A DNA stretch of 64,000 nucleotides, from contig JAOWCC010001368.1 in NCBI GenBank assembly GCA_030867875.1, positions 4,650,965 through 4,714,964 on the forward strand. Direction: 5' to 3'. The notes under the pieces were generated by a model. That model worked only from the letters and a program-made list of their open reading frames with translations, was not told the origin of the DNA and did not search any database. Numbering within the stretch: the stretch's first letter is position 1; each line of letters opens with the position of its first letter. The position numbers were made by a program, and so were the translations under genes. This stretch comes from Actinernus sp. WN-2022 (lineage: Eukaryota > Cnidaria > Anthozoa > Actiniaria > Actinernidae). Shown in pieces: positions 22,516 to 34,647 of this stretch.

Positions 22516-23800
22516 GCACATCTTGTTTAATTCGCTGTCAAATTTAACGAAATTTTCGTATGTTAATATTAAAATGAAATAACGTCTTTAGGATCAAACA
22601 TGTTTGTATATTGACGTTGGTGTGACGTCATAACGAACGACTCCTTTTAAGGTCAAATTCTGCGTTACATATACGTTTGAAATAAAGCATGTTATCACAA
22701 CAACATAAATATGTGTTTTTGATTGCCGCAATTTTAAAGTCTCTACGATAAATATTTGCTGAGTTATTAAGAACTGAAGTTTCCTGTGACGTCACATTTT
22801 CTGACGTCATGGGTCTGACATCAGTTATGCTTTCTAAATTTAATAAACGTAAAAAGACCATATTGCGGCTATTCAGTGTACAGTAAGTACAGTTCCTCTT
22901 TAAAACCCGAAAAATACTTGAATAGTTATTTTTAAAAGACGTTTTCAAAAATATATGACGTCATAATGACGTTTCCTCTTTTTCTCTGCGAATTTTAAAG
23001 TATTTCCTCTCAAAAATCGAAAATTCTAAAAACATACGGTGGTGGGTACCGATTTACTCTTTTGATTGCTAGATTGTCGTAAACAGATATTTTAAACTCT
23101 AAAAGATGAATGAAGAAGTTATTTTGTAAATGGTTCTGTGTTGAATATTTCCCGCCAAATTTTGGCGGGAAAATTGCCAAAATTCAAAATTTAATAACTT
23201 TTCACCCTCTTAACCAATCGAACTCGGGTTTTCGGTTTCTTTGTTGTCGACATGATGGGAAATCGAAAATATAAAATTTACTGATGTTCAAGGTAATTGA
23301 AAACATTGAGAAACCTATTATAAATGGATACATGACGTAACTGTGACGTCATCGAGATGTCTACGGTAGATCAAATCATCGCATTTTGTTTAGGTCGTCG
23401 GTCTTCATCATCCCACAAAAATTCAATCTTCTATGTTGGAAACTTTTGAAAATATAACAAAGTGATAGATTTTAGGGTCATTTGTGCCAAGCGTGAATAA
23501 CACCAGCGGCACTGAGCCGTTAAGCAACGCTTCTGTAAAACAACAACGTCCATATCAGAAATCCTACATGATAAGAGCCACTAGAATTTGGAACTGAATT
23601 TTACCTAAGGAAATCCGACAACCATCTTTCTTTGACTATTATTAATTCAATTTAGTCTCATGGGCCCGCAGTAATTGGCTTTAGCTGTTGCGGTCACCCT
23701 GCCCTTTATCATTTTGTTCCTACATTATTGTAATTTGTTAAAACTATCGTTCGTGGTATCATTCCTCGTATGTATTTTTCCTTCAGGCGAAGCTTTTAAA
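22516..23800. promoter_or_regulatory. Non-coding segment with five TGACGTCA (CRE-type) palindromes
   Basis: No gene or repeat with TIRs was found. Perfect TGACGTCA octamers occur at 22623-22630, 22787-22794, 22802-22809, 22956-22963 and 23344-23351, in sequence that is otherwise AT-rich. CREB/ATF proteins bind this octamer in animals. Whether this is an enhancer or repeated DNA with a common octamer is unknown. Confidence 0.35.
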
Positions 23801-25504
23801 TAAACAAGAGCCCATCTGGGCTTTCACTCGGGCCACATGAGATTGAAGATGAAATACACTTTCATTTGAAATCCTCTTAGTAATAACCAAAGGGAAGAAT
23901 TATTAGCTGAATTTAGCAGTCTTTAGGAGTGGCCGGTAGCGCGGTAACTTTCATTTTCTGCTCCCCTAGTATATATGTAATTTAATATTTTTGTTTTTCT
24001 CGTATGTTGACCTTTTAATTTAAACACTACTTATTCGTTTAGCACACTGCATTTGAGCAGGCATATATTCATTGTTTTGAACCCGAGAATTAACCGTATA
24101 CTACCGTACTTCATGGTCCCTTTCTTTAGTAGTGGGTTGTCGGTCAGGTGATTGTAAACTCTCGTCATTTAGCACAGAAAATGTATTCTGATGAATAGGG
24201 ATCGGGTTGTCATGTAAGAAAGATGGCTCTTGAACAAACTGATTCGTTGCTAAAGCTTCAGTAGGTTGGGTAGTCTCGGAACACTGGAGACCTTGGTCTT
24301 TCATTGTCTTCTTTTTTGTATTCTTGATTGTTTTTTTAAAGTTTGAAAGTCTGATCTCAGCTTTATTATATCCGCTTTCAACTCGCCATTTTCAACTTCT
24401 AGGTCAATAATACGCATCTTGATTTCGGTCTTGTATATATTATCTTGCTGCACTAATTTGTCTTCCAAATGACTGAGTTTCGTTTTGATGTGACGAGAGT
24501 AAGAATTCATTACGCATATCAGTTAGGTCAGCCTCCATGTTACAAATCAAGGTCATTAAATCAGCGAGAGAGTTCTCATTGCGGGCTAACAATCCTCGTG
24601 AAGAATCTAAAGAATTCCGTCTCTTTCGGTTTGAATTTGACTCATGTGTATGTTGCTTTTGGAGTTTCAAGGATATGTTGATCCAAAACTACAGGCACTT
24701 GGGGTTTTTCATTGACTTGTGAACTTGCAGGCTCTGTTAACTTGTTTTATTTTCTTAGTATAACATAAAGTGTTGAACATGTTCATGTTCTCAAGCATGT
24801 CGCGCGTGACCTCTGTTCTCCTCTACTTTCATCTTAATCTGTAATCTGGGAAACTCAATCTTTGCCCAGTGCCTTGGCACATAACTATTCCTGTTGTTAA
24901 GTAGACGTGGATGATTATAAGTAAAATCCTTCGACAGCTTGTACCGTTTCCGCTAGGTCAATATCCTCGCTGGAACGAAATAACTTGATCTCAATACTCT
25001 CTGATCCAACTTACGGTAAATTTAAATCTCTGACAGTTTTTAAGAGACTCATAATATTGGTCTTGAAGTGCCTTCACCCAAAATAAGATGTTCTCCTCGG
25101 ATGTTTTAAATGCAGCACAGCGAGCCGATGGCTTATAGATTCCAATATATAAAATCACTGGCCATCTGGGTAAAAAACGCGGGCCTTCGGCTCCGACAAT
25201 AGCGCCAGTTGAAATATCCTGAGCCTGTTGGAAGGCTTTCGCACGAGTGAAGTTAAATAAAACATTAAACTGCTTACATTTGAGAGATGGGACTCCAAAT
25301 TAGAGAGAAAGTTCCTCGCGGGTCCTCCGCCATCTTGATTTACTGTATTAAATTATGTAAATAAATTAACCTGGCGATTGTTGCGTGACCAGCACAGTGC
25401 AATCTGATTGGTGTGACCTTGACCTTTAACGCATGCGTAGAAATTTTGCTACACGGAATAAAATAATAAAATAAATAAATAACGACTTGCATTTTAAGAC
25501 TCGG
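23801..25504 (-). mobile_element. Interspersed repeat, copy A, with broken coiled-coil ORF
   Basis: The left end TAAACAAGAGCCCATCTGGG and the right end CTTGCATTTTAAGACTCGG match copy B at 25810-27217. The minus strand holds two overlapping coiled-coil frames (24301-24510, with EIKMRIIDLEVENGELKADI, and 24440-24670), a downstream frame at 24101-24304, and further up a frame at about 25320-24970 reading EGPRFLPRWPVILYIGIYK and FWVKALQDQYYESLKN before a stop. I do not recognise this family; a coiled-coil first ORF would suit a non-LTR retrotransposon ORF1, but no RT is present. Confidence 0.55.
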
Positions 25505-25506
25505 TA

Positions 25507-25806
25507 AGGGAAGAGGTCAAAACAATGGATTTCGAATGGGACCCAATTTTGTCAGGGGAGGTGGTGGGTGGCGGGTAATATCCCCTACCCCTTTTTTCGA
25601 GGGTGATTTTCTCGCGTTGTAAAATAGGGATACCTGATTTTATTGCAGATTCACGTTTTTCTCTGCCTGTAGAAACTAGAAATATAGTTACTTCTTTAAT
25701 ACGTATTTTATTCAAGAAGATATTTGTGGTCAAAAATCTAGATTTTGCCAAAATAGGTGGTGGGTTCCGGGTACAACCCCCCTTCCGTCTATTTTGACCT
25801 CTTCCC
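25507..25806. mobile_element. MITE separating the two related repeats
   Basis: Ends GGGAAGAGGTCAAAACA and, inverted, GGGAAGAGGTCAAAATA define about 300 bases, with TA bordering both sides. It sits exactly between copy A and copy B. The inner part includes GGTGGTGGG runs and no coding frame. Confidence 0.75.
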
Positions 25807-25809
25807 TAA

Positions 25810-27217
25810 TAAACAAGAGCCCATCTGGGCTTTCACTCGGGCCACATGAGAACACTTTCATTTGAAATCCTCTTAGTATCAAGTCGTGCTTTACTCGCCA
25901 GTGAGAACGTCAAAAAAACAGACTGGTCTATTAATCGCTTTTATGGCATGACTATGATAACGCAGGATTCGAACAACAGAATACTGGCAAATTCAAGTGT
26001 ATAAATGCAATACAATGACATATTCAGACTTTGAATTTGATTGAAAATAGATCAAAAACTCGGGGAAATGTCCGGCTAAAACTGTATGAATAAATGTGAA
26101 ATGAAACATAAATTTCATAGCAAGAAAAAAAATTGTAATTCCTATAAATGAGAAAGCTCTTCTATTAAGCCGCTTCTCATATACACAGACTGTTTCACAA
26201 AAAACATTTGCGCTTATCGACACAAGAATTCAGTTGACCTTTCAAATAATTTATTCTGAGGTACGCATACTCTAAATCAGATGTTAAATAAAGCGATAAT
26301 TAGAAGGAAAAGTACATTAACAGACAAACTGAGAGGAAATTTATTCAAATCAAAAAGAGTTTACTTACAGTACTTACGTAACTGACACCTTCGTGCACAT
26401 ATGCACTGAATCGGAATGAAAGTCGAAGCCTACCTCGAACTTAACTTTCAGCTAACCTGTTTCCTTTCATTCCACAATGAATAATAATCTCATAAAGTAA
26501 GCCCGTAGCTTTCAATAAATTTGCCAGTGTCTGAATGAAACAGCTAGATCTTTTCCAATTTCTCTCACGAGTCACGGCAGAAGACAGTCTCAAGCTACAA
26601 AACTTGAATTTTGAACCTCTTCACAGTAACGTAATTTAACGTCTCCGATCAATTCCTCTCTTTGCTGGCAGTTCATGCTTCTTGTTCGTGTAGTCGCCCC
26701 ACTGAGCCGTAACCACAAAACGAGCACAGCATTTCAGTTGGCATACACTGCGTACATCTGCTTAACTAATTAGATTTGTAAAAATCTTAGCGGATCATGT
26801 AAATATTCCGCTTGGCTCAAATATGAGGGTTTCTGCCGTCAAAGTTCATTTTTTGTTTCAGTTTTCCCCATATTAGCAGACTTGTATAATGTCTCGAGCT
26901 CTCCGAATCCAGTAGAAAGACTCTGGTTATTCTGTCGTAAAACATGGACCTGACCCAAATTTAGGTTGTATTGCATCATTGCCCACGATGGAATAGATTT
27001 CTGACAATGACTATTTGAAATTGATATCTCCTTGTCTCGCCTAGTCTGAGCTTTGAATTTTCTTATCTGAGCGCGCCTGAGGCAATCTAACCTTTGTTTG
27101 CGTGACCAGCATAGTGCAATCTGATTGGTTCGAATGTGACCTTTAACGCATGCGCAGAAGCCGTCTGACACTGATTAAAAAAAAAAAAAAAAAAACACTT
27201 GCATTTTAAGACTCGGC
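25810..27217 (-). mobile_element. Interspersed repeat, copy B
   Basis: Starts with the same 60 bases as copy A (TAAACAAGAGCCCATCTGGG, TTTCACTCGGGCCACATGAG, CATTTGAAATCCTCTTAGTA) and ends with the same 3' block (TGCGTGACCAGCA, GTGCAATCTGATTGGT, TTTAACGCATGCG, CTTGCATTTTAAGACTCGG). The middle differs. A minus-strand frame at 26839-27171 is basic and helical but unrecognised. A CACAGGCAGCCC terminus follows at 27224. Confidence 0.6.
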
Positions 27218-27349
27218 GCTGCCACAGGCAGCCCGAGTAATAAATAAAAAATGTCGGAATTCTGGTAAGCGTAAATTAACTTGGGCTTCCTTTGGGTGAT
27301 CCGCTGAAACGGAGGAAGACTGGGCCTAGAAGTTTTGTTCAAAAACAAC

Positions 27350-27410
27350 ATGGCGGCGTCGTGGCTGCAAATGAACTTTGTCCGCTTTGGACGGAGATGT
27401 TACCGTTTTT
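27350..27410 (+). CDS. COX6A: COX6A exon 1 (cytochrome c oxidase subunit 6A)
   Basis: The gene encodes subunit 6A of respiratory complex IV, a single-pass inner-membrane subunit. Six exons join with full phase agreement (61, 101, 55, 68, 114 and 108 coding bases; 168 aa). Exon 1 begins at ATG 27350 in the context ACAACATGGCGGCG and gives MAASWLQMNFVRFGRRCYRF, a basic, hydroxyl- and Arg-containing N-terminus typical of a mitochondrial presequence. It ends at TTTTT|GTAAGT with one base of a split Phe codon. The chosen ATG is the first in the frame; an in-frame TTG lies upstream. The gene is intact, with four large introns each containing an inverted-repeat or TIR element. Confidence 0.85.
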
Positions 27411-27608
27411 GTAAGTTCTTTAGCAGCATCTATTGCACTACATATTCTATGAGTGTTATTGGGATTTTATTATATCAATTTAATGTCGTTTTTAGGTGTT
27501 TTGTTGTCACTGAAGCAGACTGAGCTTTCGTTGAAGTTGGCCTTCGTTTTCGTACTGTCACTACTGACTTACTGTTTAGTGTGTACTCTTTGTTTTGCAC
27601 TGTAATAG

Positions 27609-27709
27609 TTAACACTGGTCAATCTTTGAGACAAGGAGGAAATTTGAAAAAAGTGCTAGCAGAAGAGGAAGAGCATGCGAAGGGAACCTTGGCAAACTGG
27701 AAAAAGATT
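27609..27709 (+). CDS. COX6A: COX6A exon 2
   Basis: Starts after TAATAG and ends GATT|GTAAG. It encodes NTGQSLRQGGNLKKVLAEEE and HAKGTLANWKKI. The end of the presequence and the matrix-side helix leading to 'W.k.' before the membrane segment correspond to the standard COX6A layout. It joins exon 3 in phase 0. Confidence 0.85.
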
Positions 27710-29809
27710 GTAAGAAATGACAACTTTTATATGTGTTGACTAAACTGTACACTTGTACAAATCAATATGTTATTGACTTGAGCTGTAGACCACAAATATC
27801 GTAGTAGCTATATCAAAATTTAGTTTGTGTTGTGCTGTTCAGCTTCAGTATGTCCTACGTACAATGCGCGATGGTCGATGTAAATCAATGCTAATTGATA
27901 ACAATCAATCGATTGATATTGACAATCGATGACGAAGGTGCCCTTAACCAAAACGAGTAGGAGACTAGGTACTAGCTTGTCGCGCGGGGCCTGGACAATG
28001 TGTTTGGGTAGACAGGACTTGTCTGTTGTCATCGCATCGAAACTTTGAACATGGCGACGAGTGTTTGAATGTGTTCCAAGAGTTTAAGGAGAAATCATGC
28101 CAAAGCCAGTAAATTGCTGCCTTCCTCTGGAGTTTCCCAAGGTAAACTTGCACCAGGAATGTCCTCTTCAGCTAAAGAAACATGAAAACATTGTAGCAAT
28201 TACTCTCTCACCACCATGTTGACCTCAGACCGACAGACAAGCCCTGTCTATACCCAAACACGTTGTCCAGGCCCTGTGCAACAAGCTACATTAGTACCAA
28301 GTCTCCTACTCGTTTTGGTTAAGGGCATTTGGTTGTTATTGATTATCAATAACAATCCATTAGTTAACTGCCCACGATTCTGCACCACCTTGAATGTATT
28401 GCCACATTGACCTCTCTCAGAGAGTACAATTTACAGCTCAAGTACCGTACAAGGCATGACGATATGTGAAGCACGCAAAATGATTGAAGCAATCTGGTGA
28501 AGCAAAAATATATATCGCTAATCTATATCAATCGATGAGGCCAAACACTTTTATGTGATTATTGATTGGTCATCAATTGGCCAATACCAATTAACTAACC
28601 AATATTGATTGATTGATTGATTGATTGGTTTTCCATTGATAGATTGTTCAGGCTGGAATTTTATACATGTGCACATTCCAACGACAGATTTAAAATCCTA
28701 TACATGTGTACTCCTGGGAGGGGGGGGTACTCCCTTATATGGGCTATACAGGTACATGTATGTGTTGCGGGATAGGGTATGCTTTTTGAGCTGCCGAGGT
28801 CTGGGATAGGGTATCGTTTTTACGGTTTAGGCCTGGGAAAGGGTATGGATTTTGATATATAAAGTACTTGTCATTGACGCCATGCTTAGCGTTCTATATA
28901 TCAACAAAACTACATCTTAAAATACCATATTAAAACAAAATAACAGCTTTCGTAGTGTAATTTTAATTTAAAACTGTTTGCTATCTGGACTCTTTCATAT
29001 CTAATCTATGGTTTGGGTCTGGGATAGGGTATAGATTTTTTGCTTCAAGTCTGGTATAGGGTATGGTAAATGGAATTTTTAGGTCTGGGATAGGGTCAGG
29101 GTTTTGAGGTTCCTGTGGCACACCTCTACCCAAAAATCTTCTGTGTACCCCCCCCCCCCCCCCCCCAAAAAAAGTAGATCAAACATGGCTAACAATGATG
29201 ATGATGTACTTTCGATGCCACTTACATTTACTAGTGAACTGTATTCATAACACTGATAATTACTCCACTGTAATTAAGTCTAAAGAGGTACGCATGTGGT
29301 AATTAGTGCTTTGCCTCACACTTCTGTGGCCCAGGTATGATCTCTGCACTGAGGCACCAGGAAAGTTTGGATTTCTATACTTTTCTGGGTAACCCCCACC
29401 CCTCCCCCACAGTTCACCCAACCTTTAATGGTAATCGGTCAGTTTAACATGCATATCCAAGTGAGCTAGGAGTGGGTGGGTGGGTATAGTTTCCCAAAAA
29501 AGTAAAGAGATCCAAAAGTTCCAATTCAACTGCCAGAGGAATGTGTGTCCCTGATAGATATAGGTAAATGTACAATGTAGATCCTTGTATGTAAAACAGC
29601 TGGGTAATCCCTTCAGTAAAATTACAAAGTTTCACTGTTAACAACAGGAGCCCTAAAGTACAAAATTAGGCAAGAACAGTATATTAGACCCCTTGTACAT
29701 GTAGGTTCAGCTAGAAGACTATCTTTAGACACATGAATAAAAAGTTTGTAAAGCCAGTGATGTGACTACATTTTTTTAACTTTTCTTTTTTTTTTTCATA
29801 CATGTACAG
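27710..29809. other. COX6A intron 2 with foldback and poly-G MITE
   Basis: Holds an inverted repeat (about 27935-28030 against 28230-28345; arms share CCAAAACGAGTAGGAGACT and TACCCAAACACGTTGTCCAG-type sequence), an ATTGATTG microsatellite near 28600, and the poly-G/poly-C element at 28716-29166. Apart from these I see no exon. Confidence 0.6.
28716..29166. mobile_element. MITE with poly-G/poly-C ends (family of 32774-33192)
   Basis: Left end GGGAGGGGGGGGTACTCCCT, then repeated phrases of the type GGTCTGGGATAGGGTAT, right end a run of about 20 C after TGTGTAC. The same GGGGTACTCCCTTATA start occurs at 32790. The target duplication is not clear for this copy. No coding capacity. Confidence 0.7.
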
Positions 29810-29864
29810 TCAATGTTCATTGCTGCACCAACATGCCTTTTAATTGGATACAAGACATTTTTTG
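29810..29864 (+). CDS. COX6A: COX6A exon 3 (transmembrane segment)
   Basis: A 55-base exon between CATGTACAG and |GTGAGTG. It reads SMFIAAPTCLLIGYKTFF, a hydrophobic stretch that is the single membrane helix of the subunit (vertebrate COX6A has a similar helix here). It ends in phase 1 and the split Val codon is completed by exon 4. Confidence 0.85.
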
Positions 29865-32643
29865 GTGAGTGTAGGGATAAGGAAAGACTATACATTGTAC
29901 TTCAATGGAGCAAATCTCATTTTAGTGGGAAATAAATATTGTACTTGTACTGGCATGACAGTGTCCTTATTAAGCAGCCTAGCTGATACAGTACAATACT
30001 AAAATGCTACAGTACCGCCTGGAATTATTGAAGCATTTACCGCAGTTTTACCGCATCCAATGACCGCGGTTTGACCTCAGAAGGACCGCAGTTTTACCGC
30101 TGTAATACCTCAGTAAAACCGCGGTGAACTGCGGCAATTAGTTGGATGCGGCCGCGGCTGCTGAGATTTTTATCACGCCGAAATCATTTACTTTAGTGTG
30201 AAGATAAGATGTTCATGTACATGTAGCAGTATCACAAACGTGCGAGTTTGGCACGATGACTCGACATTCTTTTCATTCTTTATTCAACACCGCTGTTAAC
30301 TTTAGAATCTTTTATTTTCGCTTCATTCAGAACTCTAACGACGGGTAGAGTCAAGCACTCATCGCTGAAACAAAGACTTTAGAATCTTTTATTTTCGCTT
30401 CATTCAGAACTCAAACGGCGGGTAGAGAAGCACTCATCGGTGAAACTAAAACTTTAGAATCTTTTATTTTCGCTTCATTCAGAACTCTAACGGCGGGTTA
30501 GAATCTTTTATTTTCGCTTCATTCAGAACTCAAACGGCGGGTAGAGAAGCACTCATCGGTGAAACTAAAACTTTAGAATCTTTTATTTTCGCTTCATTCA
30601 GAACTCTAACGGCGGGTTAGAATCTTTTATTTTCGCTTCATTCAGAACTCTAACGGCGGGTAGAGAAGCACTCATCTGTGAAACTAAGACTTTATAATCT
30701 TTTATTTTCGCTTCATTGAGAACTCTAACGACGGGTTGGGGCGGGTTAGAATCTTTTTTTTCCGCTTCATTCAGAACTCTAACGGCTGGTTAGAATCTTT
30801 TATTTTCGCTCCATTCAGAACTCAAACGGCGGGTAGAGAAGCACTCATCGGTGAAATTAAGACTAAGACATTAAATATTATAATGCCTTAGTCTCACCGA
30901 TGAGTGCTTCTCTACTCGCCATTAGATCGAATGAAGCGAAAACAAAAGATTCTAGTCCGCCGTTAGAGTTCTGAACGAAGCGAAAATAAAAGATTCTAAA
31001 GTCTTAGTTTCACTGAAGTGTGCTTCTATACCTGCCATTTGAAACATGTACATGTATGCTTTATTAAACTTATACATAGTATTGTATCATGACCGCGGAT
31101 TTTGACCGCGGCTTTCATTGCGGTGAATAATTTGACCGCGGTAAAGCCTCGGCCATAGTGCGGTAATACCGCGGTTTGACCGTGACCCGATGCTTCAATA
31201 ATTCCAGGCGGTACTGTATACTCATTTATACTCTGCAGGCCTCGAAATTTAAAAAACCCTTAGTCACCAGTTGGTAACTAGCAAATAAAATCTAGTTACC
31301 CACCATGCAGAGAATGCTAGTAGCTGAACTGGTGACTAATTGGTAAGTTTTAGTCAACAAACATGTTTTAGTCACACTGGCATGTACCAATAGTGGCAAT
31401 TTCAAGTCCCACATGTTGATGTACCTGTTACCTGAGGGCTCAAAATTAATACTCGCAAATTGCTAACAGATTTCTTGATTTGCAAGTGAAAACATATCCT
31501 AGCAAAACTGATACAGTAATATTATGCTTATTACTGTTGTTTCTAAAATAAACAGTGAGAATAATACATGGAGATACATGTACAATTATTGCTATTCCTT
31601 ACATTCAGATTATCACTGTACATGTAATTCATACATTAATTTTAATACAAGTCAGAACAGATTTTATATAAATTATAAATAAATTATTTGTTTACACTGC
31701 AGTCTTAAGGTACTACTACATATACATCATGCTTAGTACTTTTAATCATGGATCGGGAAATAATTACCCAGGTTGAGAATCTTGCAAGATCATCTGTGAA
31801 GATCTTGGCAAGATTCTCAACCTGGGTAAGCTTAATATCAATAAACTCTTGTACACAATTACTACAAATGTACGTTTGTTCAAGGTTTTCAGACAACAAG
31901 TTGTACTACCTTAATGGAATTATGATTGACTCACAAAAATTTACTGTGGAAATGTTTTTCACACACAAAATAATAAAAAAATATGCCAGCATTTTGCAAG
32001 TTTGTGAGCATTAATGTTGAGCTTGAGTCATTGATAGAAATGTACACGACCTCATTAGATCCCTAACAATAAAATTAACAGTAAAGAGACCTTGAAAGAC
32101 TGATAAACTTGAAAGACTGATGGAAGACCTACAAGTACAAATTATGTCCTTATCCGAGAAAACGTGAATGTCTAACCATTTTCAGGCCAAGAACGAGATT
32201 GTTTCACAGCACCTTCTACTCAGTTATTTTACAACCGATTTCAGTGTTGCGTGCATTGGCAATATTTCAAGTTTTTTAGACAATCATTTGATATACTCAT
32301 TCAACATAATTATTCCATCCAAATTTTTGCCACTTCTGGTTGGCAACACATGTTGGTGAAGTCTGCTGAGTACTCGGATGTGAAAAAGCACCTCAATTAT
32401 TTGATTCAGTACCTCAAAACTATGATAAACAAGTGAGCCTCGTTACACAGCATGTCGAATGATTGTGTTGAATGACTACATCGTATGACTGCTCCATGCA
32501 TGTAACACTGAATCAGTTGTAAGACCCTGAGTGTTGGTCCAGCAAGGGGTTGAACCAGTGACCTCCTGCATGACAGTTGTTCAAAATTCATGACGTCATG
32601 TTCATACGTTGTAAAATCTCATTTCTAAATTGTTTGTTTTTAG
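29865..32643. other. COX6A intron 3
   Basis: The largest intron. It contains the 1.2 kb TIR element at 30010-31216, a near-perfect hairpin at 31764-31829 (TTACCCAGGTTGAGAATCTT against its complement), and a tRNA-like B box on the minus strand near 32540 (GGTTCAACCCC), perhaps a SINE end. No exon is seen in the remainder. Confidence 0.6.
30010..31216. mobile_element. Non-autonomous TIR element with GC-rich subterminal repeats
   Basis: Perfect 26-base TIRs beginning CAGTACCGCCTGGAATTATT, with TA directly outside both ends (30008-30009, 31217-31218). Next to the ends, many ACCGCGGT-type words. The core (30285-30870) is a tandem series of TTTTATTTTCGCTTCATTCA-containing units ending in GCGGGTAGAGAAGCACTCAT, followed by a short inverted portion (30880-31040). 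No transposase frame. It lies wholly in COX6A intron 3. Confidence 0.9.
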
Positions 32644-32711
32644 TTGATCATGAGGAACATGCAGATCCTAATGCCTATGTTTCCTACTCACATATTCATA
32701 TAAGAAACAAG
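32644..32711 (+). CDS. COX6A: COX6A exon 4
   Basis: Starts after TTTTTAG and ends AACAAG|GTAGG. It encodes VDHEEHADPNAYVSYSHIHI then RNK. Known COX6A proteins have HE.P.F..Y.hLRIR.K at this place; HEEH..P.A.VSY.HIHIRNK matches this region. Phase 0 at the 3' side. Confidence 0.9.
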
Positions 32712-32773
32712 GTAGGAAGCGTATGGCAATGCCTTCAGTTGATAACTGGAAGCTACATGTACATAATATTCTC

Positions 32774-33192
32774 CGGGGAGGGGGGGGGGGGGGGGGTACT
32801 CCCTTATAGGCCTATACAGGGTTCGGTTTTTGGCCTCTCTGTCCTGAACAGGGTGTTTAGGACAGACTCGCATGAAATTATATAGGGTATTGATTGCACG
32901 ATTATCCACGTCTCACTGGTCTTTAACAGGTCATCAGTCAACATCAGATCATTTCAGAGACTTTTTGATTTGCATAATTGCAATTGCCAATAAAACACTT
33001 GAAAATTGTGTAAAACAAGATAGTCTGTATTTTGTCACTTGTCCTAAACAGGGTCCTAAACTAAAGGGTGGTGTCCTCCACAGGGTAGGTATTTAGAGTT
33101 TTTCTGTCCTATTTAACAGGGTCAGGCCGGTTTCAAACCTTCAGCGGCACCACTATATTCAAACATAGATCAAGTACCCCCCCCCCCCCCGG
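32774..33192. mobile_element. Poly-G/poly-C MITE with 9-bp target duplication
   Basis: Starts CGGGGAGGGGGG and ends CCCCCCCCCGG. AATATTCTC is present directly outside both ends (32765-32773 and 33193-33201). The inside has a recurring pattern around CAGGGTGTTTAGGACAG and TCCTAAACAGGGTCC. It is inserted in COX6A intron 4 and belongs with the element at 28716. Confidence 0.85.
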
Positions 33193-33550
33193 AATATTCT
33201 CTCCCATTATTACATTTGTATATATATCTTAATTTTTTATTCTTTATTTGTTGCTTGTATGTTTTGTTTTTTCATCACCAAACTTTTGTACTCGTACTAT
33301 TATAATAATTTGAATAATCACATTACTTTTCATTTAATGCTGCATGTCTTTTTGAGTCCAATAACAGCTACATGTACATGTAATGATTAAAAGTGACATC
33401 TGATTAACCTGTGTTCGTTCTACTTCAAATTAGTTTTCCTTTAGGAGATGTCAGTACATGTACATGTAAGCCTTCAATTTCTTAATAGGTAAAGTGTTAT
33501 ATATTCTCCCATAGTTTTCATGTTTTAATTTTTTTGTTTATTGATTTGAG

Positions 33551-33664
33551 GCATTCCCCTGGGGAGATGGTGATCATTCTTTGTTTCATAATAAGAAGGC
33601 CAACTTTGGGTTTCCAGAAAAATCCGCAGAGGATGAGGAAGAAGCTCCAGTCAAGAAAAAAGAG
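33551..33664 (+). CDS. COX6A: COX6A exon 5 (family signature)
   Basis: Between TTTGAG and |GTACAA. It begins AFPWGDGDHSLFHN, almost the same as the FPWGDGNHTLFHN signature of COX6A, the most diagnostic part of the family. It then runs into KKANFGFPEKSAEDEEEAP and VKKKE, which is beyond the usual end of vertebrate COX6A. The donor (GAG|GTACAA) is weaker than the others but in phase 0 with exon 6. Confidence 0.92.
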
Positions 33665-33901
33665 GTACAAATGTACAATGTACTTGGCTCAAATTTAACT
33701 TTGAGGAAAGTTAACCAGTTTATCGAGGTAGTAGACACTATTTTACTAACAAGTATTGACTGCTCCTGAATCCTAAGCAATGGAAATCAGTTCTTCGTAA
33801 TTAAGGTTCTTTCTCTGGTTTTTCTCCATCCACAAAAACCAACACGCTAAATTCCAATTCGATCTTTGGATTATCCAGGTCCTGGCTTTGATCAACCCCT
33901 G

Positions 33902-34525
33902 TAGTCCATGAGCCAAATCCTGGAAAGTGGCTAGAAATCGATTTTCATTGCACCCCCCACGGGACATAGTGACTTTGGTATCAAATTAAAGGTCATGACC
34001 TATATTTTACGAATCCACTTGTTGCCAAGTATGACGATTGTAACCTGTGCTTAAGCGAGAAATTGGACAGTTTCTATGAGGGGGTGGGTAGGGGGATTTT
34101 GCGCCATTGGAATTCTACAAAACATAAAATCATTCATATTTCAGCTAAAACTCGACCAATTCCATTCAAATTTGATGTGCATACATATTAGATCATCCAA
34201 AATGATATGGGACAGATACCAAAATTGTAACTTTTTATAGTGAAATCATAGCCAAAAGTATGATTTATTGGCAGTTGTGAAGCTATTTCCCACCAAACTG
34301 TATTATTTTAGTAATATTAGACTCTCCTAAACTGTAAAACTATTTTAATTGCCCATTCATCATGATGTTAGGGAAAATGGCACGCATATTTTCAAGAGGG
34401 GTAGAGTAAAGTAACATTTTGTCCTCAAATTGAGAAAATTCATATCTCATTATCCACTGATTGGATTCTATGTCCCGTAGGGGGTGCAACGAAAACATTT
34501 TTTTTAGGCCTTGGCTCATGGACTA
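33902..34525. mobile_element. Foldback MITE in COX6A intron 5
   Basis: TIRs beginning TAGTCCATGAGCCAA, plus a second matched block (TGCACCCCCCACGGGACATAG against CTATGTCCCGTAGGGGGTGCA), enclose 624 bases. TA (or CTG) at the borders may be the target duplication. The centre is AT-rich and non-coding. Confidence 0.75.
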
Positions 34526-34647
34526 CTGTGGTTGTTTCATGTGCCATTAGAAATTCATTTTTTCTGGATATATGCTACATGTATGCTTGTTTACTAGTCT
34601 TTCTAATATCTCTTATCTTCTATTCATGTTATGTTTTTCTCTTGTAG

